Positions 1 to 12,719 of a stretch of 34,872 bases of DNA are shown piece by piece (within the stretch, counting starts at the first letter, position 1; the number at the start of each line of letters is the position of its first letter). A program made the position numbers and the translations under genes. Under the pieces are notes generated by a model. It searched no databases. It was given only the letters and a program-made list of their open reading frames with translations, and had not been told where the DNA came from. Source of the stretch: Leptospira alstonii serovar Sichuan str. 79601 (GTDB lineage Bacteria; Spirochaetota; Leptospiria; Leptospirales; Leptospiraceae); assembly GCF_000347175.1 (NCBI RefSeq), contig NZ_ANIK01000115.1, positions 1 through 34,872 on the forward strand. The letters run 5' to 3'.

Positions 1-99
1 CTGTCTCCTTGGTGGTTTATTAGGCTTTTTGTAAGATTTTCCCGTCGTTTAAAAACGTAGGAGTTCCCACATTTTTGTGAAACTAAAGTCTCGCTCCCT
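1..99. repeat. 99-bp direct repeat, left copy
   Basis: This stretch matches 34651-34749 in the same orientation with three differences (relative positions 13, 34 and 93). It contains the motif GTAGGAGTTCCCACATTTTT, shared with several other intergenic sites in the window. It looks like part of a larger dispersed element whose left end lies before base 1: the right-hand copy is preceded by GCCTGTCCCAAAAC, the inverse of GTTTTGGGACAAG, which closes this copy near base 137. No coding potential is seen. Confidence 0.85.
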
Positions 100-137
100 A
101 TGGGTCGCGAGATAGGTTTTGGGACAAGTTCTAAATA
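100..137. repeat. Right end of dispersed GTGGGAACTCC/GGGACAAGTTCT element
   Basis: The segment ends in GGTTTTGGGACAAGTTCTAA. The same terminus closes the element at 27619-27720, so the two share an end sequence. The middle part (CTCCCTATGGGTCG, then GAGATAGG) recurs at about 5949-5975 and, more weakly, at 24450-24474. Confidence 0.6.
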
Positions 138-182
138 GAAAAAACTTTAACCCTAACCCCTTAATTAGCTCGCCACTTGAAA

Positions 183-198
183 TGTGGGAGCTCCCACA
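183..198. repeat. Perfect 16-bp palindrome TGTGGGAGCTCCCACA
   Basis: TGTGGGAG is followed directly by its reverse complement CTCCCACA. This is the symmetric form of the GTGGGAACTCC motif found throughout the intergenic regions of the window. Confidence 0.8.
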
Positions 199-389
199 AT
201 TCATAAAGAATTGTATTATAAATTGCGGATTTCTCAAATTCAGATGCAGGGGTGTTTCAGCTTTCTCGGTAGAGCCACTTTTACTATGAAATTCGCGACG
301 ATTTGCCTTCTTATAACGTCAATCCCGGCATTTGAGGAAAAGTTCCTAATAAAACAAGGCACACATCGTTTTGATCATATGGGCATCTA

Positions 390-429
390 TATAATTCTAA
401 AATTTGAATATTCAAATTTTAGAATTATA
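390..429. repeat. Perfect 40-bp AT-rich palindrome without spacer
   Basis: The left half TATAATTCTAAAATTTGAAT is followed immediately by its exact reverse complement. The next bases outward (389/430) do not pair. There is no loop and no following T-run of terminator type, so cruciform extrusion or a protein-binding role fits better than simple termination. It lies about 280 bases upstream of the recombinase-like gene. Confidence 0.85.
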
Positions 430-620
430 GTATATTTAAAATATTAAAATATGATAATTCCTAATTATAATTCGTTACATACGGTCGGCCGAATTTGGCG
501 AAAGCACCCACGGCGCCATTTTAGGAAAAGGACGGGCCTTATGAAAATATATCAATATTCCAAAACAGAATATTTTAAATTTTTTGAATATTCATAAAAC
601 ATGTTTTAAAGATTAAAAAA

Positions 621-642
621 TTTTTTGATTGCCGTCAAAAAA
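621..642. repeat. Small inverted repeat upstream of the recombinase-like gene
   Basis: TTTTTTGA and TCAAAAAA form an 8-bp arm pair around TTGCCG. It is AT-rich and may be a weak terminator or part of the promoter region of the gene starting at 709. The role is uncertain. Confidence 0.35.
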
Positions 643-708
643 ACTAATTTTACCGGTAATGTTTTTACGATAACTACAAGAGAGTTCAAATCTAAAGGGA
701 GGTTTTTT

Positions 709-1290
709 ATGATGAATTTGAAAAAAGGAAACATGGAAATTAACAAATTTGAAAGCATTCTCACCGATTTTGAAATGAGGAGTTTGATCGCCGCGAGCAG
801 AGATAATCCGGATCATTTTGTTATGATACGATTGCTCATCGTGTTCGGATTAAAGCCGGAAGAATTGATTTCTCTACGTTGTAGCGACGTTGATTTGGAA
901 AATAAATTATTGAGAATTTGCGGATTCCAAGGACGGGACGATCGATATCTGAAGATTTCTCCTTTTTCACTTGGGGACATTTGCGGAGTGACTCGAGGCA
1001 GAAGACCCGAAGAATATTTATTTTCGGGAAGAAAAGGGAAGTTACATTCCAATGCGATTCAAAAGCTTTTCGGAAAATTAAAGCGTAAAACGGGCATTCA
1101 AGCGAATTGTTCTAAAATTCGAGAAGCGATTGCCGTTCAACTTTATTCGAGTGGATACAAGATTCAATTTATCGGCGAATTTCTCGGATTAAAAACGAGG
1201 CGCGCCATCTATAAGTTGATTAGGAAAAAATTGAAATCCAAATCTGTAAAACTATTTTCCTTGGATGAAATTATGGATATCGGGACTTAA
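709..1290 (+). CDS. Degenerate tyrosine recombinase (phage-integrase fold, catalytic domain only)
   Basis: The protein has 193 residues. The start is ATG 709 because AAAGGGAGG lies six bases upstream; a TTG at 625 would extend the frame but has no such site. The order of motifs follows the tyrosine-recombinase catalytic domain: FGLKPEELISLRCSDVD (about 46-62), LFSGRKGKL (about 104-112), SKIREAIAVQLYSSG (135-149), FLGLKTRRAIYKL (158-170). Most catalytic residues are missing. The first Arg is Lys49 (GLR to GLK), the His of HxLRH is Ser135 with Glu139 in place of the second His, and the LGH His is Leu161. Only Arg138 and Tyr168 remain. The N-terminal core-binding (SAM-like) domain is also absent. 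It is therefore probably not an active recombinase and may be a relic or a repurposed DNA-binding protein. No att sites or mobile cargo are visible beside it. Confidence 0.7.
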   Translation: MMNLKKGNMEINKFESILTDFEMRSLIAASRDNPDHFVMIRLLIVFGLKPEELISLRCSDVDLENKLLRICGFQGRDDRYLKISPFSLGDICGVTRGRRPEEYLFSGRKGKLHSNAIQKLFGKLKRKTGIQANCSKIREAIAVQLYSSGYKIQFIGEFLGLKTRRAIYKLIRKKLKSKSVKLFSLDEIMDIGT

Positions 1291-1355
1291 AAAATGAGTT
1301 GTAAACGCGTTCCGAAAACTTAATTTAGTCCTAACTCTCCAAAAGGAAGCCATCT

Positions 1356-1690
1356 TTGGAAATCAAAACGAAAAAGATCGGTAAACATACACTAGTAGCG
1401 CTCAACGGTGGCTGGATATCGGACATTCAGACGAGGTGGAAGCGAAATTACTGGATGATGTTCAATCCGGACAGGGTGATATCTTGATCAACCTGGAAAA
1501 TATTTCTTACATCTCATCCTCTGGGATTCGTATCTTTGTAGGTATGGTCAGAGAATTGGAAAAGCAGGGAAGAAAGTTGAAACTTTGTTGTATCACTCCC
1601 CCCGTAAAAAAGGTATTCGACGTTGTCGAACTCTTGGATCTGTTTGAAGTTTACGAAACAGAGAGTTCCGCACTCGATTCGCTCGCCTAA
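1356..1690 (+). pseudogene. STAS-domain anti-sigma factor antagonist, frameshifted near its N-terminus
   Basis: A TTG start at 1356 follows AAAAGGAAG (1341-1349) and reads LEIKTKKIGKHTLVALNG, the usual first strand of a SpoIIAA-like STAS domain. The frame is then lost. From 1412 the next frame reads LDIGHSDEVEAKLLDD and continues to the stop at 1690, including the phospho-site loop ISYISSSGIRIF and the C-terminal helix VFDVVELLDLFEVYE. One missing base near 1409-1410 (for example GGT CGG CTG) would join the halves into a normal protein of about 111 residues. A GTG at 1436 could start an 84-residue remnant lacking the first strand and helix. STAS antagonists bind anti-sigma kinases and are controlled by Ser phosphorylation. 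Either the gene is broken in this strain or the base is an assembly error. The two phosphatases at 10111 and 20025 are of the class that acts on such proteins. Confidence 0.75.
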
Positions 1691-1728
1691 AATCCGGGCT
1701 TGTCCCGGATTTCCCCTTCGGGTTTTTT
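1691..1728 (+). terminator. Probable intrinsic terminator after the STAS gene
   Basis: AATCCGGG (1691-1698) pairs perfectly with CCCGGATT (1704-1711) around CTTGT. A second small hairpin, CCC-TTC-GGG (1714-1722), is followed by six T (1723-1728). It begins right after the STAS stop codon and runs up to the ATG at 1729. Confidence 0.7.
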
Positions 1729-3228
1729 ATGCCCCGGAAAACGTTCACCATGATTCCACCCAAAACGCTCTCTTGGGTTGTACTGCTCCTTTTAATCTTT
1801 CTTTTAGTGTGGGTTTCGCATAACGATCGCCTTGAATTTCCGCCGGTTTGGCCGGATGAGGTTTTGTTTTTTTCACCTTCTCAAGATTTTGCGGAGTTTG
1901 GAACACTTCGAACTCAAGTTTTGGAAGGTTTGATTCCGGGGATGGAAGAGATTACATTGTGGATGCCCCCGTTGTATTTTTTTTCCGGCGGGCTTTGGAT
2001 GAAGTATGTGTTTCCGGGAATCGTGGGGCTTCGTTTATTTACGCTTATCGTAGCGGGCTTTTGTATATTCATTTTTTATGGAATTCTACTTAGAATCGGA
2101 TTCTCTTTTTTCTCCGCGTTATTCTCCTGTTTATTGCTCGTTACGGATCTTCTGTTTTTGAGAGTGGGAACGATGGCGAGAATGGAAACACTTTGTCTGT
2201 TTTTCGCATTAACGAATCTATTTTTTTTAATCCGAACCGCTTTTGACGAACATCCAAAGCCCGTCGAAAAAGTTGAAGCTTTGTTTTCCGGAGTTTTTCT
2301 CGGACTCTCCTTTCTTTCACATCCGTTCGGTTCCGTATTCGGAATTCCCAGCTTATATCTACTCTGGAAAAGGAAATCTTTGTCGGCTCCGTTGTTTTGG
2401 ATCGGAGGTATACTTCCGATAGCGGTTTGGATCGTCTGGTTGTTTCCTCGTTGGAATTTATTCCTATTTCAGTTCGGATTGCAGTTCGGAAGGAAGAAGG
2501 AACTTTTCTCCGTATTTTCGATTTTGACCAAGATCAAAATTTTGATCGGAGGATATCAAAATCCGGGAGTTAGAATTTTATTCTATATTTTTCTTTTGGC
2601 GGGAGTCGGAATCAATCGAGAATTATGGAAGGAAAAAAAGGAACGATTCTTATTTCTTTTCGTTTGGATCTTAGGAACCCTCGTGTTCCTGTTTTTATCC
2701 ACGGAATTTTATTACGTTATGTATCTTACTCTTCCGCTTTCCGCGTTAGGCGGAATTTTGATGGAAGAATCCGATCGTAAAAGGGTGATTTATATAGGTT
2801 CCGGACTTATATTCTGTAATTTGATCGTCTTGTTTCTGGCGTATCGAAGGGTCGGTTTTATCAATCCGGAGTTTGACCTCGGAAAGAAGTTTTCGGAGGA
2901 AATCGCGATGGAATTGAAATATTCCAAAAAGGTTTACCTTCAAGCGATTCCGGATCCGTATTTCTATTTAAGAGAAAAATATCCGAATCTGAAAATTTTG
3001 GAATTCATTCCGGGAGAACTTCCGGTTCCTTCGGAGATGTTTTCGACCACTTTGGATTCCATCGACACGTTCGTTTTCAGCCAAGAAACAAAACGGAACG
3101 AAACCGTCGAAAATTATCTTAAGGAAAATTCGTCCTCTTTCTATAAAAAAAACGTATCCGTTTCCCCTTCCACAACTCGAAAATTGGTGCGCGTTCAGGC
3201 GGAAATTTATCTCCGGAAGAAAAAATGA
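1729..3228 (+). CDS. GT39/ArnT-like polytopic membrane glycosyltransferase
   Basis: The protein has 499 residues, with about ten hydrophobic segments between residues 12 and 365 and a soluble C-terminal part of about 130 residues. After the first membrane segment comes VWPDEV (about 40-45), the acidic loop-1 motif of GT-C enzymes of the PMT/ArnT group, which use polyprenyl-phosphate sugars on the outer face of the inner membrane. A second loop holds RVGTMARMET (about 145-154), placed like the conserved loop after the second or third helix in this family. The acceptor cannot be read from sequence; lipid A, LPS or protein are all possible. ATG 1729 lies directly behind a terminator-like T-run, so ATG 1750 is a realistic alternative start. 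The stop overlaps the start of the next gene by four bases (ATGA), so the two are probably co-translated. Confidence 0.75.
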   Translation: MPRKTFTMIPPKTLSWVVLLLLIFLLVWVSHNDRLEFPPVWPDEVLFFSPSQDFAEFGTLRTQVLEGLIPGMEEITLWMPPLYFFSGGLWMKYVFPGIVGLRLFTLIVAGFCIFIFYGILLRIGFSFFSALFSCLLLVTDLLFLRVGTMARMETLCLFFALTNLFFLIRTAFDEHPKPVEKVEALFSGVFLGLSFLSHPFGSVFGIPSLYLLWKRKSLSAPLFWIGGILPIAVWIVWLFPRWNLFLFQFGLQFGRKKELFSVFSILTKIKILIGGYQNPGVRILFYIFLLAGVGINRELWKEKKERFLFLFVWILGTLVFLFLSTEFYYVMYLTLPLSALGGILMEESDRKRVIYIGSGLIFCNLIVLFLAYRRVGFINPEFDLGKKFSEEIAMELKYSKKVYLQAIPDPYFYLREKYPNLKILEFIPGELPVPSEMFSTTLDSIDTFVFSQETKRNETVENYLKENSSSFYKKNVSVSPSTTRKLVRVQAEIYLRKKK

Positions 3229-3875
3229 GATCTTTTTCGGTCCGTGGAATTTTTCAATTTTGGAATATTCTATTTTTATTATTTATTTCCTGTGTCGGTA
3301 AGGAACGCGAACAACAGGGGCTTTCGTCTTTGCTGCCTTTGGTCGGTCCACTTTTGAAAGTGGGGATCATAGGAGATTCCTTATCCCAAAGATCGGACGG
3401 ATTCGGGCTGAGAGAAAAACTGGGTTTGCGATTTACGGTCACGGATTACTCGGTTTCGGGAAGGGACATCTCGGGCTGGACACAAATGATCGGAACCGCT
3501 TTAACGGAACGTCAGGATTTGTTGATCTTAGAATTGGGAACGAACGACGTTACGGGTAATTCGGTCGATCAATTTCCGGAAAACTACGAGAATCTCCTTA
3601 CTTCAATCCAAACTCATAGCAACGCGGGGATTTTGGTGACGATTCTTCCGCCGACGATTCAATCCGGTTACCGGGAGAATATCCTTCGGATCAATCCGTA
3701 TCTGAGAGGTTTGAATTCCCGTTATCCGACTGCGGATATGGAATCGGTTTTTTTAGAAAGGGAAAAGACGGTTCCCTTATATTCGCAAACGGATCCCGTT
3801 CATCCCAATCCGGTAGGATATGATTTGATGGGGACAACCTACGCCGATTCCATTCGTAAACTTTACGTTCGATAA
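3225..3875 (+). CDS. SGNH/GDSL-family hydrolase, probable lipoprotein
   Basis: The protein has 216 residues. A hydrophobic segment (about 9-22) ends in LFISC, with Cys23 as the likely lipidated residue. The SGNH blocks are all present: GDSLS with nucleophile Ser52, Gly79 in SVSGRD, LGTND with Asn107, and DPVH with the Asp190/His193 pair near the C-terminus. Enzymes of this fold hydrolyse or transfer acyl or acetyl esters on lipids and glycans. The size and the single domain fit an envelope esterase. The ATGA overlap with the upstream membrane glycosyltransferase suggests the two act on the same surface glycan, for example glycosylation followed by deacylation. That link is inference; the fold and catalytic residues are clear. 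Confidence 0.82.
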   Translation: MRSFSVRGIFQFWNILFLLFISCVGKEREQQGLSSLLPLVGPLLKVGIIGDSLSQRSDGFGLREKLGLRFTVTDYSVSGRDISGWTQMIGTALTERQDLLILELGTNDVTGNSVDQFPENYENLLTSIQTHSNAGILVTILPPTIQSGYRENILRINPYLRGLNSRYPTADMESVFLEREKTVPLYSQTDPVHPNPVGYDLMGTTYADSIRKLYVR

Positions 3876-4259
3876 ATCGGTTTTCATTTCTTCTGCTCTT
3901 CTTTTGAAAAGTCGATTTCAAAAAGAATCATTCATTAGAAAAATTTAAAATACGCGAGTTCGGTATAACCAATTCGAAAGCGATTATAGCGGGATCAACA
4001 AATTGGAATGACGAAAGAAAACCGTTTTTCGAGCAAACCATCAATTTGTTGATTGGAGTATTATGTTTCGACCCTCAACGCGCCCCATAGGAAGCGTTGT
4101 GTTGAGTTTAGAGTGATGCAAGAGTTAGAACGTCTCGCTTCTAGGGTCGCTCGACGGGGAGAAATATTGAGTTGCGGAAAGCGCGGTCCGGCCGTCAAGG
4201 CCGGATTCGCCCAAATTTTTTTATATAGAACTCACGTTTATTAGGCCGAACTTTTCATA
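3876..4259. repeat. Intergenic dispersed-repeat region between convergent genes
   Basis: This is a gene-free stretch between two stop codons. GAGTTCGGTATAACCAATTC followed by GAAAGCGATTAT (about 3957-3988) recurs inverted at 5988-6019 and, more diverged, at 22139-22170. The part at 4070-4150 matches, in inverse orientation, the end of the window (about 34776-34835; shared CCTATGG/GCGCGTTGA blocks). The right side ends in GAACTCACGTTTA, the inverse of the TAAACGTGAGTTC-type end used by other copies. It may be a compound or complete element of about 280 bases with short inverted ends at about 3951 and 4231. Confidence 0.55.
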
Positions 4260-5330
<1,071 letters not shown>

Positions 5331-5463
5331 TGTTTTCAGATCTCCGAACTTGCTAAAAATCCGAAGGTACGTAAGAAAAAAAGGAAAAAAGTAATTGCTC
5401 TTTTTTATGCACTGCACAAAAATAGTGAACGAGATCCTCGAAAGCAAATTGAGAGGTTGTTGT

Positions 5464-5721
5464 ATGGAAAACAAAAAATTAAACGACATAATCAATGTAG
5501 GAATTGGAGCCGTTCAGACTTCTCGCGAGATTTTTGATAAACTCGTGGACGACCTGAATGAAGGCAAAGAAAAGATCGAAGCAAGATTCGATCAGTTAAA
5601 AACCCAGGGCGAAAAGGATATGAGCGATAACGCCCTTAAATTAAAAGTCAACTTAGCTTGGGGGTTGGTTCGGTTCGAAGAGATCCGGGACAATATCCTC
5701 AATCATTTCATTAAAAAATAA
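5464..5721 (+). CDS. Small phasin-like coiled-coil protein
   Basis: The protein has 85 residues from ATG 5464, which is preceded by GAGAGG at a six-base gap. The longer frame from about 5395 has no such site and overlaps the promoter region of the divergent lipoprotein. The sequence is largely helical and charged: IGAVQTSREIFDKLVDDLNE, then EGKEKIEARFDQLKTQGEKD, then a helix ending in HFIKK. This resembles PhaF/PhaI-type phasin-related proteins (polyhydroxyalkanoate granule or general coiled-coil proteins). No PHA synthase is visible nearby, so the granule role is not supported here. It has no signal peptide and is probably cytosolic. A weak inverted repeat (CCAGA/TCTGG, about 5737-5763) with T-rich flanks follows and could terminate it. 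Confidence 0.65.
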   Translation: MENKKLNDIINVGIGAVQTSREIFDKLVDDLNEGKEKIEARFDQLKTQGEKDMSDNALKLKVNLAWGLVRFEEIRDNILNHFIKK

Positions 5722-5749
5722 GATTTTTGCTAAACGCCAGAGTTTTATT

Positions 5750-6822
<1,073 letters not shown>

Positions 6823-7238
6823 AAAATAGAGTGTCCAAAATTTTGCGTCTAAACGCGAGATTTGTACTCAAATTTACGGTATTCTATTTTATTGGGAGTA
6901 ATCCTACCTATTAGTGCAACGTGAATTTTAGCACAAATCCGTTTTTTAAGTGCAGAATTCCTTATACTCCGTCACGCAGCGCTTTGTAGCATCCTAGAAA
7001 CGCTGGTCAAAAGAATGAACTCAGCGCGTTGCTCCCATATCGTAACCAACCCCACAAAGAAGGATCTTGGAATCAGAAGGATCAAAAAGGCACGTTTCAA
7101 GTGGCGAGTGATTAGATTTTAGAGGTTAGGATTTTACATACAATAAGATGCAAGTGTTCCGATAGGAATGAGACTTTTACTTGCAAGAAGTATGATTTTA
7201 TGATATAGAAAAGCCTCCCGAGTTTTTACACCGCTTAA
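6823..7238. other. Gene-free interval with repeat fragments
   Basis: No gene was found on either strand. TTTCAAGTGGCGAG with GATTAGA and AGGTTAGG after it (about 7084-7130) is an inverted relative of 148-183. GAACTCAGCGCGTTGCTCCCAT (about 7018-7039) resembles the repeat at the right end of the window. It should carry the promoter of the GNAT gene (-) and the terminator of the patatin gene (-), but I cannot assign either convincingly. Confidence 0.4.
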
Positions 7239-8072
<834 letters not shown>

Positions 8073-8096
8073 AATATAACCTTTTCTGAATGTATT

Positions 8097-8417
8097 TTAT
8101 TCCGCGATAACTTCGCCGAAGATCCATGAAAAATATTCCCGATTTCCTTCCAATAAAGGAAGGCTGACGACACAAGGAACGGAATAACTGTGTAAGGATT
8201 TGATTCTCAATGTAAGTTCCGTCATTAGGTCGCTTTTTGTTTTCAGAATCAAAACGACTTCCTCGTCTTCGATCAATTTCTTTTTCCAATGATAAATCGA
8301 CTTTATCTTGGGAAGAATATTCGCACACGCAGCCAGTCTTTCCTCTACGACGGTCTTTCCGATTTTAAGCGCTTCCTTTTCATTCCCGACCGTAACGTAA
8401 ACGAGTCTTGCTTCCAT
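8097..8417 (-). CDS. cutA: CutA1 divalent-cation tolerance protein
   Basis: The protein has 106 residues. ATG 8417 follows GAGGAGAATGAA, which is the ribosome-binding site; an in-frame GTG further out (8435) would place that site inside the coding part, so it is rejected. The family core is complete: LVYVTVGNEKEA at the start, ERLAACANILPKIKSIYHWK (about 26-45), EDEEVVLILKT, and HSYSVPCVVSLPL near the end. CutA1 forms very stable trimers with a ferredoxin-like fold, and its exact role in metal tolerance is still debated. Length is normal for the family. It is divergent from the OmpA-family gene at 8541 and lies upstream of the patatin gene in a two-gene operon. Confidence 0.92.
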   Translation of the reverse strand: MEARLVYVTVGNEKEALKIGKTVVEERLAACANILPKIKSIYHWKKKLIEDEEVVLILKTKSDLMTELTLRIKSLHSYSVPCVVSLPLLEGNREYFSWIFGEVIAE

Positions 8418-8540
8418 TTCATTCTCCTCAAACACAAACGAATCAGAATTCTAATTTTAAATTTCGTCCGGAATGCGTTTTTTTCGGAAAGTTTTTTACG
8501 CTTTTCTTATGTTTTAGTGAAAACTTACGAAACTATAACT

Positions 8541-9896
8541 ATGAGGAAACTTCCGAATCGAAATTTGAAATCCGAAACTAAAAAACTCCGGCTTCTTAAA
8601 ATCCTGTCCTGCGTTATTATCGCGTTTATAAATCTCAATCCTCTTCTTTCGGAAGAACCGGAAAAGATCCTATTTCGTTGGAAGTTAACTCCCGGAGAGA
8701 ACGTAGAGTTGAACGAATATCATAGGGTTCAACTGGTAAGCCGCGGACAAAAGATCAAAAGAGAGGATAAGAATCGAATCCTTTTACAAACGCTTTCGTG
8801 CGAAAATAAAACGTGCCTGTTGGACGGATTTTTCGATACTTACAGTCGTTTTCCGGAAGTTGATCCCGCGTTCCGCAAAGATAAAACGTTTACGAGCAGA
8901 TTTCAAATTACCGACTTGGGGCAATATAAGGTTCCGCAGGAATACGTTATGCCGAATCTTCGTTCTCTTCCGAGTTTTTCGGAAAAACCGGTTTCAATCG
9001 GAGAGGAATGGACGCAGCCCGCCACCGAAAGTTTTCAGTTTCCGGGCGGAAGGGTGATGATTACCGTGTTTGCAAAATACAAGTATCACGGTGCGGACGA
9101 ATGGGAGTTCCAAAAACTTTCGGGCAAAGGCGATCGTATCGAATACAATTATACTCTATATTACGATTCTCAAACGGGCCGAGAAGGAGTTCCTTTAAAA
9201 ATCCACGGATTTGCGAGAGGTATGGTTTTTTTCGATCGTGAACTCGGTCTTCCGCAATACAAAAGAATTCAGTTGGTTTACACATTCGTTTATGCGAACG
9301 GGGCCGCTCAGGAAATGTCGTTCGACATTCACGGATTATATAATAAAAACGTAAAGCTTACGGATAACGACAAGGATAAGTTCGCGGAGGAAATTCGTAA
9401 AATTTTAGGCGGAGAACTTCCTACCGGAATCGAACCGAATTTTTATCCGAAAAAAAATTCCAAAAGAGAAACCCTTTCATGGCCGGATGAGGAAGAGAAT
9501 GAGACAGAACCGAAAGCTCCTCCGGTTGAAATTAGAAGAACGGAAGAGGGAATCGCGATCTCTTTGAACTCGGTCTTGTTCGATCACGACAGTTCCGAAC
9601 TCAAAGAGGAGGCAAAACTCGAGTTAAAAAAAATCGCGTCCGTGTTGAAAAAATACAAAGATAGGGAAATTAGGATCAGCGGTCATACCGACAATTCGGG
9701 CGGGGAAGAATACAATCGAAAACTTTCCAGAGAACGCGCTCTTTCCGTCTTAAAGGAACTCAGAGACGGACAAAGTTTGGAGGAAAAGAGGATGTCTTAC
9801 GAAGGATATGGAAAATCAAAACCGATCTCCGATAATTCCACGATTCAAGGCAGACGGAAAAATCGTCGAGTGGATATTACTATTGTAATGGAGTAG
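8541..9896 (+). CDS. OmpA-family envelope protein with C-terminal peptidoglycan-binding domain
   Basis: The protein has 451 residues from ATG 8541. The frame is open further upstream through the divergent cutA start, but ATG 8541 gives a plausible signal peptide (basic residues, then hydrophobic about 17-36). The middle part (about 40-310) is beta-rich and not assigned to a family; it contains FRWKLTPGENVELNEYHRVQ and a long region ending at about residue 310. A charged linker follows (EEENETEPKAPP). The C-terminal OmpA domain covers about 335-451: SLNSVLFDHDSSEL, SGHTDNSGGEEYNRKLSRER (about 378-397) with the peptidoglycan-contact Asp and the following Arg, and NRRVDITI at the end. It probably anchors the outer membrane to the cell wall. 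No strong Shine-Dalgarno sequence is visible before this start. Confidence 0.85.
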   Translation: MRKLPNRNLKSETKKLRLLKILSCVIIAFINLNPLLSEEPEKILFRWKLTPGENVELNEYHRVQLVSRGQKIKREDKNRILLQTLSCENKTCLLDGFFDTYSRFPEVDPAFRKDKTFTSRFQITDLGQYKVPQEYVMPNLRSLPSFSEKPVSIGEEWTQPATESFQFPGGRVMITVFAKYKYHGADEWEFQKLSGKGDRIEYNYTLYYDSQTGREGVPLKIHGFARGMVFFDRELGLPQYKRIQLVYTFVYANGAAQEMSFDIHGLYNKNVKLTDNDKDKFAEEIRKILGGELPTGIEPNFYPKKNSKRETLSWPDEEENETEPKAPPVEIRRTEEGIAISLNSVLFDHDSSELKEEAKLELKKIASVLKKYKDREIRISGHTDNSGGEEYNRKLSRERALSVLKELRDGQSLEEKRMSYEGYGKSKPISDNSTIQGRRKNRRVDITIVME

Positions 9897-10110
9897 TTTG
9901 AAATTCGATTTATTTTTTGGAAAAAAGATATTTCATAAAAAAGATCGTCGCGTTAGTGAAATCGCCTAACGATAATTGCTATAATTTGCGAGGTCGATTT
10001 CTAAAATAAGATCGATTTTGGAAACTTTTATTTTATTCCGAACGTAGGTCATTAATTCTTGCAAAATCCGAGTTCTCCGTTACGTTATTGGGGATTTTTT
10101 TAACGCAACA

Positions 10111-12714
<2,604 letters not shown>

Positions 12715-12719
12715 AATCC

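Larger units (their letters stand above)
138..708. other. Gene-free, AT-rich, repeat- and palindrome-rich region
   Basis: I see no convincing gene in these roughly 570 bases. The stretch holds TTAGCTCGCCACTTGAAAT (about 165-183), which recurs inverted near 7084-7100, a 16-bp palindrome at 183-198, a 40-bp palindrome at 390-429, and an AT-rich tract to about 620. Short open frames here are interrupted by, or composed of, these repeats. Confidence 0.6.

Noticed and set aside
184..447. Open frame of 87 codons on the plus strand
   Set aside because: It starts inside the GTGGGAGCTCCCAC palindrome, runs through the 40-bp palindrome and has no ribosome-binding site or recognisable motif.
541..597. 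Short frame of 18 codons beginning MKIYQYSKTEYF, with AAAAGGA upstream, ahead of the recombinase-like gene
   Set aside because: Possible leader peptide, but base composition matches the surrounding AT-rich spacer and spacing to AAAAGGA is long.
3897..3925. TTTTGAAA/TTTCAAAA inverted repeat as terminator after the SGNH gene
   Set aside because: The stem has almost no GC pairs and there is no clean T-run; too weak to call.
4053..4244. Open frame of 63 codons between convergent genes
   Set aside because: Made wholly of dispersed repeat sequence that recurs, inverted, at the right end of the window.
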